This document shows positions 10,399-21,385 of a DNA stretch of 64,000 bases, in pieces. Source of the DNA: Oncomelania hupensis (Eukaryota; Mollusca; Gastropoda; Littorinimorpha; Pomatiopsidae); assembly GCA_036898135.1 (NCBI GenBank), contig CM072527.1:28281555-28345554 (forward strand). Direction: 5' to 3'. The position numbers and the translations under genes were made by a program. Below the pieces are notes generated by a model. That model saw only the letters and a list, made by a program, of their open reading frames with translations, was not told the origin of the DNA and made no database searches. Position 1 is the first letter of the stretch; each line of letters begins with the position of its first letter.

Positions 10399-11213
10399 TA
10401 AATAGGATTCACTGTCAGCGCTTAGGCTCTCTTCATGAGAAAGATATCACACCCTTTTCTGGTAGAGATCCATGACCTCCATACACAACTTGTTTCTGAG
10501 GGTAAAAAGATAGTTTTTATGTGGGTACATAGTCACATGGGCATCCCCGGCAGTATTGCAGTGGACAAAGTGGCTAATAAAGCTTGCTCTGCATCTAGAG
10601 TTCCCTTCAGAGATTTTCTAATTTGTTCCAAACTCTGACCTGAGTTATATGAATTATGACTGTATCATATTGCTAACAGCTGTGGAAACATGAATGTCTA
10701 ATTAAATCAATACTGCAAGATTATTTCCACAATCACGTCCAGATTAGTCTGCACCTTGCATGACTTTGCGTCTACTCACAAAGAAGAAACTGCTTTGGCT
10801 CGCCTTCATATTAGGCATACGAATGTCACCCTTTTTTTTTTTTTTTAAAAGGAGAAAAACCACCACGGTGCTTTGCATGTGACAAATCCTTTTTCCGTCT
10901 GCTATTTTATGTCTGAATGTGCTGATCTGAAAGAGAAAGATATCTTTGGTTCAATACCTTTTGAGATTTTTACATTTTGCAATATTAAACACCTGTTTCA
11001 ATTTGTACATGATGCTGGTTTGTTTTATCACATATAAGTCATGTTGTCTTGTTTATATTCTTTTGTTAACTTTTATTAGTGAGACTGGTATTATTTCCAT
11101 CTTTTACCATATTTATATGTTAGAAGTTTGTCTGATTTTGCTTAGTTTTGTGTGGTCTTGATTCGGCCCTTTGCAGTCTGCTGGACCCTAAAAACATTGA
11201 ATATCTATCTATC
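10399..11213 (+). pseudogene. LINE B remnant: RNase H domain and C-terminal zinc region
   Basis: KKIVFMWVHSHMGIPGSIAV, DKVANKA is the last block of a LINE-encoded RNase H (normally WVPSH-GIxGNE-AD-AAK). Downstream, across frameshifts, come FLLKGEKPP/HHGALHVTNPF-like and FSVCYFMSECADL segments, a C-terminal zinc-knuckle-like region, then HDAGLFYHI. The copy ends with ccctttgcagtctgctggac cctaaaaacattgaatatc and TATC repeats. The same 3' end occurs on the minus strand at 62262-62318. Confidence 0.7.
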
Positions 11214-11570
11214 CAATATGTATCATCTATGAGATAATAGCTGTATGTATCTGTGAGGGTATGGCCAGCTGTAAGTAACATCTGTGAGAAAGTATATAGA
11301 TGTATGTATCATCTGTGAGAGAGTACATACATGTATATATCATCTTTGAGAGAGTAGATAGCTATATTTATCATATTTTAGAGAATAAATATCTATATGT
11401 ATCATCTGTGTCAGAGAATAGCTAGCTATAAGTATCATCTGTGAGAGAATATATAGCTATATGTATCATCTGTGAGAGAGTAGATAGCTATATGTATCAT
11501 CTGTGAGAGATTAGTATATGTATCATCTGTGAGAGAGTAGATAGCTATACAAAGAGTTAAGTGTCATTTT
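11214..11570. repeat. ~31-bp minisatellite
   Basis: About ten imperfect units of tagctatatgtatcatctgt gagagagtaga. It begins as the TATC tail of LINE B and may have grown from it. Confidence 0.85.
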
Positions 11571-11686
11571 ATATATCATATTTTGTTTTCCTAATCTGTT
11601 ACCCATGTGAACTACTGTTGATTACCTGTCTTTCCTGTTTAATCTGTGTTAACTACTGTTGATTACCTGTCTTACCTGTCCATCAG

Positions 11687-11716
11687 GAGGAAGCAACCAG
11701 CTGAGCATTGTCAAAG
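11687..11716 (+). other. 30-nt copy of the end of SH3 exon 1 with both splice sites (candidate microexon)
   Basis: cctgtccatcag|GAGGAAGCAACCAGCTGAGC...AAAG|gtatgt. It repeats the last 30 nt of exon 5621-5791 with three or four differences and codes GGSNQLSIVK in the same phase. Acceptor has a pyrimidine tract, and the donor is closer to consensus than that of the real exon. If included it would add ten residues in frame, duplicating an SH3 segment. It may be a decayed duplicate that is never used. Confidence 0.6.
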
Positions 11717-12055
11717 GTATGTAGCTCTCTTTAGTCTTCTGTCATGTGTGTGTTTGTGTGTGGGTGATTGCGAACATAGGTGTTATTGGTGTTGCTTGAA
11801 TGATGGTTGTGGTGTATGTGTGTTAGCAGTGTTTACATTATCTGTTGTTGACCTGCGTTACCTGGGGACAGGTGAGTTGATGTCTAATGAGGGTAAAGAA
11901 CTTAGCCCTTTTATGTACCTGTTTGTTGTTTTACCAGTGATTACAGGAGTTGGCTGCAACAAGGACAGAAAGAGTTACCTGTATTTTACCTGTGAATACA
12001 GGGATTAGATACAACATGAACAGAAAAGTAGGTTGAAGTTACCTGTGATTTACAG

Positions 12056-12105
12056 GTGAGCAGACAACCATCATTGGCTACAAGGGAGTAGAGTGGTGCA
12101 AGGTG
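12056..12105 (+). repeat. Partial copy of start of exon 12149
   Basis: tttacag|GTGAGCAGACAACCATCATT then GGCTACAAGGGAGTAGAGTG GTGCAAGGTG mirrors the first ~55 nt of the true exon ([18 protein letters not shown]), with a short deletion. It then diverges to a stop. Weaker echoes of the same acceptor (ttacctgtgattacag) are at ~11950 and ~12000. Confidence 0.8.
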
Positions 12106-12148
12106 TTAGTTACATGTATTTAACCTCCTATCTTACCTGTGATTGCAG

Positions 12149-12444
12149 GTGAACAGATGACCATCATCGGCTATAACAAGGGAGGGGAGTGGTGCGAGGT
12201 GAAGAATCGTGCGGGGGATGTGGGATGGGTGCCTAGCAACTACATCGCCCCTGTCAACAGCCTGGACAAGTTCTCATGGTACCACGGGCAGATCTCACGC
12301 AATGCCTCAGAGTACCTCCTGTCCAGTGGTATCAACGGCAGCTTCCTGGTGCGCGAGAGCGAGAGCAGCCCCGGTCAAAGGTCAATCTCCGTGCGCTTTG
12401 AGGGGCGTGTGTACCACTACCGCATCACCGAGGATGAGGGCAAG
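12149..12444 (+). CDS. Abl: Abl exon: end of SH3 and most of SH2
   Basis: 296 nt, the same length as the human exon. It completes SH3 (GEWCE..., [14 protein letters not shown]) and runs into SH2: [18 protein letters not shown], then the phosphotyrosine-pocket motif [18 protein letters not shown], and the YHYRI strand. The Arg of FLVRES binds phosphotyrosine. Acceptor gattgcag at 12148; donor GGCAAG|gtgcgt at 12445. A partial copy of the exon start sits 93 bp upstream (12056-12105). Confidence 0.96.
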
Positions 12445-12539
12445 GTGCGTGTGTACTTAGGGGTACAAATGATTGAAAGAAAGTTGATGTGTATACCCCA
12501 CCCCACCCCACAAACACACATATACACACAGAATTCCAG

Positions 12540-13740
12540 AATTTTTGCAAATCTGTGCAAAATGAGTCATAATTAATCCAAAAATGACTTCTTTTTTAAA
12601 ATGTGTAAGTTTGTCGGCTGTTCGCAAAACTTGCAAGTGGATTAATATCTGAGAACCTATTTAAGCTATCTCAACCAAATTTGGTAAGATGGTGTGCATA
12701 CATGCGACTCCATAAATTATCAGTGAATTAATACTAATGAAGGCCTGATGATCTGGTGACGGGGCAATACCATAGGAAACGGAAACTCCGATGGTATGGC
12801 CACGTCACCAGATCATCAGGCCTTGCAAAGACCATTCTGCAAGGCACATTGCAAGGAGGTAGAAGAAGAGGGAGACCAAAAAAGAGGTGGGATGACAACA
12901 TTTGAGAATGGACTGGTTTTGACACTGCTGCGAGGACAGAGAAAGATGGAGTATGCTGGTTAAACGATCATCTGTGGTGCCCCTACGACCTCCGGGTTAC
13001 TGGACAGGATAGGATAGGATAATGACTTTACTTTAAGGTCAAGGTCACAAGATCACCACATGTTGGTTTAACAAAATTAAAAATTTTCACAACATTTCAC
13101 TTTTTTCTAAGTTATAAGTATTGAATCTTTGTTGCATGATAGATATTAATGAGATACACATCCTACACACATTTGATCAACCTCACTCCAAGGTCAAGGT
13201 CACTGGAACTATACAAAGTCATTTAGTATAGGGACTTTGAAGTGACCTTGACCATAAACTGAGAGATATAAAGTTCAAACTTGTTGTATTCAGAGATGAT
13301 AGATTGATCTTTGATATATTTTCCATTTTTGCATTGATCTTGAAGGTCAAGGTTATTTTAGGCCTTGCAAAAACATACAAAAAATGGTCATTGGACAGTG
13401 GAATGGCTCTATTTAACCCATAGTATGCAACAGCATTAGGTTATTTGTCATACATGAGCATGAGAGGTCATGAGAAGATCAAGGTAGAGGTCTCTGATTG
13501 TCAAGGTCACACCAAGGTCACTGTTTTTTGGCATAATACAACTTTTGCTGTAGTTTATTTGATCATATATGAGTGTATTTTGAGCCGGAGGTCAAGGTCA
13601 TTTCAAGGTCAAGAGCATGGAAAGATAAAAGTCGGTATTACTTTGCATTTTATTGCCATAGTCTTTTTTCCTTTTTCTGGGCACTCGTTTTGAAATTAAA
13701 TTTTGCAAGTTCCAGAAGGAGCATGTTAGTCATATGGGCT
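12540..13740. repeat. AAGGTCA-rich dispersed repeat, copy 1
   Basis: About 900 bp of repeat, excluding the inserted LINE fragment. Homologous along its length to 55990-56830 and at its end to 21405-21500. It carries many tcaaggtca / tgaccttga motifs, often as tandem aaggtcaaggtca. It ends ...gcaagttccagaaggagcat, gtcatatgggctttatcctt. No coding capacity or clear termini; type of element unknown. Confidence 0.8.
12741..13020 (+). mobile_element. LINE A copy 3 (short 3' fragment with inverted 5' end)
   Basis: Flanked by (t)aatga on both sides (to 12740 and from 13021) within the AAGGTCA-rich repeat. The first ~20 bp (ggcctgatgatctggtgac) is the exact inverse of gtcaccagatcatcaggcc found 50 bp on, a 5' inversion. 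Body encodes RKLRWYGHVTRSSGLAKTIL-type sequence; ends aggataggataggat. Confidence 0.85.
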
Positions 13741-14030
13741 TTATCCTTCTAGGGCCATGCACTTTCAAATTCAAAAGCAGGTCACATTATTTGATAAGAG
13801 CTCGTTTTGCTTGCCTTTTTTTGCCTGTTAGAACTGTGTACTAAACTGCCATCCTGTTGATTTAGTCCCAAAACTCTGACCTTCCTGAAGCAGCCCTAAT
13901 TAGGCAACTTTATCATTTTCTAACCTTCCTGAAGCAGCCCTAATTAGGCAACTTTATCATTTTCTAACCTTCCTGAAGCAGACAAATTTAGAATTTTCTA
14001 GCCTGACATCAAACCATGTACTTTTGTGCA
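13741..14030. repeat. Intron with a 48-bp direct duplication
   Basis: Two adjoining copies (about 13877-13975) of taaccttcctgaagcagccc taattaggcaactttatcat. Nothing else recognised. Confidence 0.6.
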
Positions 14031-14032
14031 GA

Positions 14033-14760
14033 CATGCCTTCCGTTATGGTACGGCCATATTTATTACGGAAAATAAATAAAAGAAATCAAATGTTCTAGA
14101 AATACGGATTCTAATTGCCTGTTCAGGTCAGCAAATTTCCCCCCCCCCCCCCCTTCCTCCTGTCCTTCCCCCCCAAAAAAAACTAAAGTCGCTGATTTGC
14201 ATCTCAGTCAGAGCACAGACGGCACGATTCCCTGCTGGTTTGCAGAGGAGTGGTTCCCCATCTCTGTGGAAGTTAATCCGAGTTAGAGCTCATATGCATT
14301 CTAATTCAGAATGGATGTGCATGTGCAAAGCGGCTTCTCCAAACTTCCAGAGTGTGTCTACTAGTGGCGATTATGGCGGCTACCAAAAGCTGAAATGGCA
14401 TGTTTGTGGAAGAAGAGGAAATGACAGAACGAACACCTCCAGAAGTGACATAGAAAAACAAGCAAAGGATTCAAAAGTTTAAACGGGACTACACAGAAAT
14501 GACCACTTCTTGTAGTGGGCAACAAGGGGGAAACCTTTTGTTTTTGCACCACATATGAAGCTCTACTCATCGCCAAATCCAGGTCAGGAGATGTCTCTCG
14601 AGGGAGCTGGAAAGAAGAGTGCCTACTATAGGTCAATTCAGAAAAAACATTAACTGAAGAATACATTTCAGCATTTACGTAGTGTAAGTAAAAGGTGCTT
14701 TTCTAATGTATTCGTGTCCGGAAAATCGTGGCCTATTCCAGAAAAAAAAAAAAGTGTTTC
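14033..14760. mobile_element. DNA transposon fragment (CAGACATGCC end)
   Basis: Starts cagacatgccttccgttatg, similar in its first ~120 bp to the fragment at 20203 (…acggaaaat…tgttct…aaata…cctgttc…gtcagcaaatttccc). The left end resembles the CAGRC-ATGCC termini of the BED-finger elements, but no matching right end was found, so it may be truncated. A C13 run lies at ~14140. Confidence 0.45.
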
Positions 14761-14889
14761 TGAAACTTACTTTTTGGGGCAAGTATGTGTGCTTGTGTTT
14801 GCTTTAACCTAAGATAACCTTTTTCTTTCTTAAACAATGTTGAACTGAGCTTTATATTTACTCACTGTGACCTTGTGTGGGTTCTACAG

Positions 14890-15085
14890 GTGTTTGTGAC
14901 CCAGGAGCACAGGTTCAACACACTAGCAGAGCTGGTTCACCATCACTCCATCCATGCCGACGGTTTGGTCACTACCCTGCTGTACCCTGCGCCCAAGCGT
15001 CAGAAACCAACTGTATTTGGTGTCAGCCCTGAGCCTGACAGATGGGAGATTGAGCGCACAGAGATAGCAATGAAACACAGGCTTG
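14890..15085 (+). CDS. Abl: Abl exon: end of SH2, SH2-kinase linker, start of kinase domain
   Basis: 196 nt. Reads [20 protein letters not shown] (end of SH2), then [16 protein letters not shown], the linker that packs against SH3 in autoinhibited Abl, then [17 protein letters not shown], entering the glycine-rich loop. In human this exon continues another 77 nt; here it is interrupted by a 4.4-kb intron right at the P-loop, and the next exon is exactly 77 nt. Acceptor ttctacag at 14889; donor CTTG|gtcagt at 15086. Confidence 0.95.
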
Positions 15086-15545
15086 GTCAGTGTGTCTGTG
15101 TTTATATGTGTGTGTATTCCTTTGTGTGTGTTTATATTTGTCTGTGTGTGTCTGTGTTTATATATATATGTTGTTGTTTTTTACAAGACAGTGTTTAACA
15201 TTCTCCTCTTTGTTTTATTGTATTTTGTTGTGTCGGTTCTCTTTTTTCCTACCTCTTTAGAAGGTTCTAGAATTCTGTGAGGCTTAATTCATATTAGAAT
15301 CAAATCTTGGAAGTGTAAACGTGCTGTTTGGTAAGTATTGTAAGACTGAATCTTATAGAACATTTTATTTTAATTTTTTTAAAACTTGGACTCCACTTTC
15401 TAACACCGCGCTGTGCTGGGATGGTGTTGAAAGAGGTCTGATAGCATGGCCTATACTGCCTGGAATGCAAGCAGCCGCCAGAAATTAAGGCAGGGGAATG
15501 GTCAGGCAGTCTATTGTTATCTCCATCCTAAGCTGCAGTGTCTGA
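15086..15545. other. Intron, GT-rich then unremarkable
   Basis: Begins with tgtgtgt-rich sequence after the donor. No gene or element recognised. Confidence 0.5.
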
Positions 15546-15549
15546 GTTG

Positions 15550-16196
15550 CCTTATTGATGGTTCACTCAGTAAATTCACACACTTTGTAAATACATACAT
15601 ACACTGATGATTCACTTGGTAAATTCATACACTTGGTTGATGGTTCAGTCAGTACATTTATACACTTGGTTGATGGTTCAGTCAGTAAATTCATACACTT
15701 GGTTGATGGTTCAGTCAGTACATTTATACACTTAGTTGATGATTCAGTCAGTAAATTCATACACTTGGTTGATGGTTCAGTCAGTAAATTCATACACTTG
15801 GTTGATGGTTCAGTCAGTAAATTCATGCACTTGGTTGATGGTTCAGTCAGTACATTTATACACTTGGTTGATGATTCAGTCAGTACATTTATACACTTGG
15901 TTGATGGTTCAGTCAGTAAATTCAAACACATGGTTGATGGTTCAGTCAGTAAATTCATACACTTGGTTGATGGTTCAGTCAGTAAATTCATACACTTGGT
16001 TGATGGTTCAGTCAGTAAATTCAAACACATGGTTGATGGTTCAGTCAGTAAATTCATACACTTGGTTTATGGTTCAGTCAGTAAATTTGTACACTTGCTT
16101 GATGATTCAGTCAGTAAATTCATACACTTGGTTGATGGTTCAGTCAGTAAATTCATACACATGGTTGATGGTTCAGTCAGTAAATTCATACACTCT
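15550..16196. repeat. 33-bp minisatellite
   Basis: About nineteen units of acttggttgatggttcagtc agtaaattcatac. Because 33 is a multiple of three, all frames stay open across the array on both strands and produce long repetitive but spurious open frames. Confidence 0.95.
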
Positions 16197-16199
16197 CCA

Positions 16200-16890
16200 G
16201 TCAGGGGTTGGGGATGGGATGGGAGGGGGATGGGTCTTTCTTTTTCTCATTCTTTTTTATTCTGATGTGAGACATACAGGGAGTGGGATGGAAGTCATAA
16301 TAAAAGAAAGACTATTAAACTACCAAAGTGCTTCTAATAAAAACAAACAAAACCAGTGAGTAAAAGGAAGAAAAGAGAGTTATCCAGTGTTATTTTAAGA
16401 TTTTACATGTTCTTAAACTTCATATATGTTTTATTATTAAGCATACTAGCAGTTATTACCCGTCCAAATAAATTTTTGATGACCCAATTGCTGGGCCTGA
16501 TGTTATATACCCGTTTCAAAAATTTTCCTGGAAGTGACTTTTTGTGTGCATTCTGCAGCATTTTGTCATTTTATGTTTGTTTTTAATCTGAAGAAGAGCA
16601 AAGCACGAAAATTCATTTGTCTTGTATTGTTGTATAATTAAAAGTATCTATTATATTTTGTTGTTGTGTTGCTGATTTTATGCCCGTTATAGGTTATCTT
16701 TGGGTGTCCAAGCTGTCAGCCACTGAGTGAAGTCAAATTTATTTGAGACTATAATGTTCCATTGTAGCCTACATAGTGTATAGTTTATGTTGTGGTGTTG
16801 GTACAATAACTACATGTAGGAAATATCAATTGCCTGAAAGTGGAAGAAATTGTAAACACAACAGGAACTGCTAAGTATTTTGAAAGTAAA
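16200..16890. other. Intron, AT-rich
   Basis: No recognised coding sequence or element. Confidence 0.4.
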
Positions 16891-16891
16891 A

Positions 16892-17176
16892 TACAATTAT
16901 ATGTTTATCTTTAATCTATGTCTCTTTTTAGCGATTCACCACTGACAGTGCACTTCAGCCTTCCACTTCCAGAATCATAAACACAACTAAGATATACAGT
17001 ATATCAAAGATACTTTTAATTAACATTAGCTCGAAAATTAATTCACATTGTATAAAAGTATCTTTGATATAATAATCTTTGTTGTGTTTATGATTTTGGA
17101 AGTGGAAGGCTGAAGTACACTGTCAGTGGTGAATCACTAAAAAGAGACATAGATTAAAAATAAACTTATAATTGTA
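16892..17176. repeat. Long inverted repeat (hairpin)
   Basis: Arms of ~123 bp (16892-17014 and 17054-17176) with a ~39-bp loop. Near-complete complementarity, e.g. ccttccacttccagaatcat against atgattttggaagtggaagg and aatctatgtctctttttag against ctaaaaagagacatagatt. Could be a fold-back element; a transcript would form a long double-stranded hairpin. Confidence 0.9.
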
Positions 17177-17838
17177 ATAAAACACAATAATCATTTATTT
17201 GAGGAGAACAGCATTACTGATTTATTGCACATGCATGTGATTAAAACAATAAGGCAATGCTATCACTGCATGCACAGAACTTTTTTCCTTATAATACATA
17301 CCAATGAAATACCAAATTGAGGCAATCATTAAAAAAAGCACCAAGCCATTTAAATGTAAATATGGACCTTTAGTCCCTACAGATATTTATTTGGGAACAA
17401 TTAAGTTTTAATTTAGATTCTAAATATTTATTTTTAATGTAAAGTTTGCTCTAAATTTAATATTTTTTTCTGATGAATCGAATGACAATTAATTATGCTA
17501 TGAAATTTACAATAAAACTATAATGTTATTTTCTAAATGTTTTTTTTTTTAAACAGACCTACCTATACCTAATTTTTTTTTTAAATATAAGATGTTAAGT
17601 GTTCTAAGAAGTACACGCATCATGGATAAATGAAAAAAAAAGAATATGAAGCAGTTATTAATACCCGTGCTATGATTTTATTTTTATTTATATATTTATT
17701 TAATTTTTTTTTTTAGCATTTTACTTGCACCTCGTTTTGTTTTTCAGTTGCCTCTGTTCCGCTCTTTTTCTTTATTATCTATATCTCTCTTATATCTCTC
17801 TCGCTCTGTATTATTAAATTTTATTTTTAAAAAAAAAA
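17177..17838. other. AT-rich intron
   Basis: Homopolymer-rich A/T sequence. No gene or element recognised. Confidence 0.5.
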
Positions 17839-17910
17839 GGACCAAGCGAAGATCGAACCCGGGTCTCTTTATTGACAGTCAAACGCCTTATCCATTGAAC
17901 CACGGGATGC
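17839..17910 (-). tRNA. tRNA-like sequence, probable pseudogene
   Basis: 72 nt on the minus strand with an A-box-like tggttcaatggataaggc, anticodon-loop ctgtcaa (GTC in the anticodon position) and B box gggttcgatc, followed by a T-run terminator. Acceptor arms do not pair and the anticodon stem has a mismatch, so it is probably a tRNA pseudogene or the head of a SINE. Confidence 0.45.
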
Positions 17911-18630
17911 TATAATTCTCTATACTGATTTTAGGTCCCATATCATAAAACATGTTGAACCCCTCGATTTTATTAGTGTTATAAACTTGAAACTGGATTA
18001 AACAACAATATAGCGAACGCCGATCGATTAAAAGCGATTTGGAATAAAATACGAAATCCTTGGTAGGAATGGTATGCGGAAATGATGGCAGGGCTAAGGA
18101 CAAAAATGATTGGTTCTAAAAATACCGTCTCACACATGTGTTTTTACAGTGTTTTTGGAGGCAGTAAAATGCAAACTAAAGCCGTTTTGCGATCGAAAAG
18201 AATGTTAAGTTTCGTTGTATCGGCAGCGGGTGATCGAGCGCCGAATGGCAAAACTCGCGTGGAAGCAATTATATGGACAGTTCAGCTGTAATCTGTAAAA
18301 CTTGGAGCCAAGTGAAGCTCAAAATTAACTTCACAACAAAGCCGCTGGTTGGCTAAAACGGCCCCTCGTGATCTGAAAAGGCTGCTCGATTAATATATAG
18401 AAGAGCATGAGCATTGATCAGAAACAGCGCTATTTAAATAACTATTTACATTATTATGATGCAGTGTTTAGATTTTCATTGTGCATAATCCTTGTCACAC
18501 TGATGTCTGCATGTTGGTTTCCTTCTCAGTGATAGCACCGCCCTTGCACAGCGAGTGTGAGGTGGAGAGGGGGAAGGTGGGGAGGGGAGGCTTGCTGGTG
18601 GTGTTGGTGTATCTGATACTCACCCAACAA
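17911..18630. other. Intron, nothing recognised
   Basis: Several GC-richer patches (gatcgagcgccgaatggc) but no protein motif. Confidence 0.4.
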
Positions 18631-18639
18631 GGATATTAT

Positions 18640-19400
18640 CAGGACAATGATAGGACATCTACATCAGGACTTGTACAGGTCATACCATACAATGTTAGGA
18701 CATCAATATCAGGACTTCTACAGTTTATGCCATAAAATGCTAGGACATCACACCATATAAAGCTAGGACATTGTACAATTCATACTACACAATGGTAGAA
18801 CATAACATCAGGACTTGTACAGGTCATACTACACAATGGTAGAACATCAACATCAGGACTTGTAGTTCACACCATATAAAGCTAGGACATTGTACAATTC
18901 ATACTATACAATGGTAGAACATCAACATCAGGTCTTGTAGTTCATACTACACAATGGTAGAAAATCAACATCAGGACTTGTACAGGTCATACAATACAAT
19001 GGTAGAACATCAACATAAGGACTTGTACAGGTCATACACTACAATGGTAGGACATCAACATCAGAACTTGTAGTTCATACCATACAATGCAAAGACGTCT
19101 ACATCAGGACTTGGACAGGCCATAGTTACAATGGTAGGACATCAACATCAGAACTTAACAGTTTATACCATACAATGCTAGGACATCAACATTGTAGTTC
19201 ATACCGTACAATGCTAGGACATCAGCATTGTAGTTCATACCGTACAGTGCTAGGACATCAGCATTGTAGTTCATACCGTTCTATGCTAGGACATCAACAT
19301 TGTAGTTCCTACCATACAATGCTAGGACATCAACATTGTAGTTCCTACCATACAATGCTAGGACATCAACATCAAGACTTATACAGTTCATACCACACAA
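18640..19400. repeat. ~45-bp minisatellite upstream of P-loop exon
   Basis: Variable-length units around ggacatcaacatcaggactt gtacaggtcataccatacaatg, becoming a regular ~42-bp unit at 19180-19370. Ends ~70 bp before the acceptor of exon 19471. Confidence 0.9.
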
Positions 19401-19470
19401 TGCATGTGTGCACTAACTAGACCTCAGTTTATGCTCTTTTTGTATCCTAACAGTGAAATGTATGTAACAG

Positions 19471-19547
19471 GTGGAGGTCAGTACGGCGATGTGTATGAAG
19501 CAGTGTGGAAACGTTACAACAAAACTGTGGCTGTCAAAACTCTGAAG
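19471..19547 (+). CDS. Abl: Abl exon: P-loop and catalytic lysine
   Basis: 77 nt encoding [25 protein letters not shown]: the ATP-binding glycine loop and the invariant Lys of VAVK. With the preceding exon it adds up to the 273 nt of the single human exon, so one ancestral exon is split here or the vertebrate one fused. Acceptor tatgtaacag at 19470, with another AG 17 nt upstream (19453) whose use would introduce an immediate stop. Donor CTGAAG|gtaagc at 19548 is strong. Confidence 0.95.
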
Positions 19548-19593
19548 GTAAGCAATGTACACCTGGCTTGTCAGTGGTATAAATATATATATA

Positions 19594-19998
19594 CAGAGCT
19601 GGCTAAAGTACGCATTTCGCGTATTTTGTTACGCAAGGCTGGGAAAAAATATGCAATACGCGCGATCCTTTGAAAATACGCATTGAGTTTGAAAAGAAGA
19701 AGAGTGCATTTAATCAGTCTACAGTGGGTGTGCGTGTGTGTGTGCGCGCTCTAGTGACAAGTGTGTGTGTGTGTGTTTGTATAAATATAACTGCAAGAGA
19801 AATAAAATGCGCATCTACAAATTTGTGAGTTTTTCTTTTTATTTAACACCATTTACAAGTAGTAATCTAAATGTACCTTTGTAACAATGCTCACAATTGT
19901 TTTGAGTCGAACGCATGAGCGTTACTCATGCGCCTCTAAAAATACACTTAAGGGTAGCTAAAAGTAAGTGCTGGGTAATCTGGGGGTAGGCAGCTCTG
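19594..19998. mobile_element. Small non-autonomous DNA transposon (MITE-like)
   Basis: 405 bp with imperfect termini cagagctggcta... / ...taggcagctctg. CAGAGCTG/CAGCTCTG ends resemble hAT-type elements. No clear target duplication was seen because the flanks are TA-rich repeats. No coding sequence. Confidence 0.6.
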
Positions 19999-20019
19999 TA
20001 TTGTTATAAGTGTTGTTCG

Positions 20020-20202
20020 TACTATGTATAGTACTAAAAATACAGCTTGCAGTGGTATAAATATATAAATAGTACTATATAGTACTAATAACGTACAGCT
20101 ATACATAGTACTAAAAACATTCAGCTTGTTAGTGGTATAAATATATGTATATAGTACTAATAACATAAGATTGTCAGTGGTATAAATATATATATATAGC
20201 AC
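20020..20202. repeat. ~45-bp tandem repeat
   Basis: Units of agcttgtcagtggtataaat plus TA-rich sequence and agtactaataacat, also present just before 19594, so the MITE-like element sits inside this repeat. Confidence 0.7.
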
Positions 20203-20730
20203 AGTCAAACATGCCAACCATTATGTTACAGCCATATTACGGAAAATCAATAAAATAAACAGAATGTTCTGAAAATAGGATCCTGTTCGCCTGTTCTGGT
20301 CAGCAAATTTCCCTCCCAGAATAAACATTAAATTGGCTGATTTTGCGTTGTCAGTCAGCAGATTTAAAAAGAGGATCTCCTGTTAAGCAGCCTCCTTGTT
20401 CCCCGAGCCTCTGCGGGTAAGAGATTGCAGAGCGGATTTAGAATCCAAGAAGATGACTATTCCAGAAGGCAGAGTTGGCAAGTCATGATAAAGGAAAGAG
20501 CCATAAGAATGGCATACAGTTCAGGAGAGAAAATACTGAGTCCCGGACTAAGCATGAAGGGTTTAGATATTTTCAGATAGGGAATTGCAAAGGCAGAAAC
20601 CACCTTACCATCAGCTCTTTACCGTCCGTAAAGATCGGAGGTGAGTTTGAGAGGGGGAGTAAATTTTTTCTTTGGCCAGGTAAGATTTTTTGGAGCCTTG
20701 AATGCTAATCTCAGTATCCACAACAGGGTT
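20203..20730. mobile_element. DNA transposon fragment related to 14033
   Basis: Shares the left part with the fragment at 14033 (tacggaaaatcaataaaat, tgttctgaaaatagga, ggtcagcaaatttccc). No matching right end seen. No intact coding sequence. Confidence 0.4.
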
Positions 20731-20734
20731 TAGG

Positions 20735-21385
20735 AACTCCCAAGGAGGAAAAAAAAGGTTAGCATTGGCTCAACATCCACTCACCTCCAATCTTTACTGA
20801 CGGCTCTGTCAGAGCTGATGGTAAGGCGAGTTCTGCCTTTGCAATATCCCTTTTGAAGCGCTACTTAGGCAACATAGTTACGTCTTCCTTCTTGTTGGTC
20901 ATAGTCATATTCCTCGTCTATCTCGACGAAACCACCATAACATTAGCAGAATCAGAACAAATTCAGCTGCCTTTAAGTTCAATAACTCACGCTGCCCTTA
21001 TGAGGAACCACTAACCTGGCCCCACCTGTTAGGCCGCTGCATACCTCTAGCTTCTGCTTTCTCCTGACTTAGGGACTTAACCATCAGTTTCAATCTGCTA
21101 CCTAATGACTTCCTAGTGCCCCATCATTCCCTGGGGACTGCTCCCCAGAAAAGCTGTTGGATTGTGTCCTCAAATCTGCATGGAACCATCTGTTCTGATA
21201 CTTTGGTCCTAACTATTCCAACTCTCTCGGATTGGCTCCAGTTGACCCTCGCGGGCCTTGGCCACACCTGACGTCTAGGGTCCCAGGTTATTGATCATAC
21301 TTTTACAACCTATTAGATTAATCTGTGTGGTGAGTGCTTGTGTACTTGTAACCATGTAATGTAATGTAATCTCAAGGTGCAGAGA
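20735..21385 (+). pseudogene. LINE C remnant with RNase H fragment
   Basis: SPPIFTDGSVRADGKASSAF matches the first RNase H block (IFTDGS) of LINE-encoded RNase H. Later, across stops, RCPYEEPLTWPHLLGRC looks like the C-terminal zinc region. Ends ...aaccatgtaatgtaatgtaa, a TGTAA tail like that of the minus-strand fragment at 52911. Heavily decayed and internally deleted. Confidence 0.55.

Noticed and set aside
15563..16359. Long repetitive open frames of ~160-210 codons on both strands
   Set aside because: They are a 33-bp minisatellite whose unit length keeps every frame open; no start context, no domain, and the consensus is an intronic repeat.
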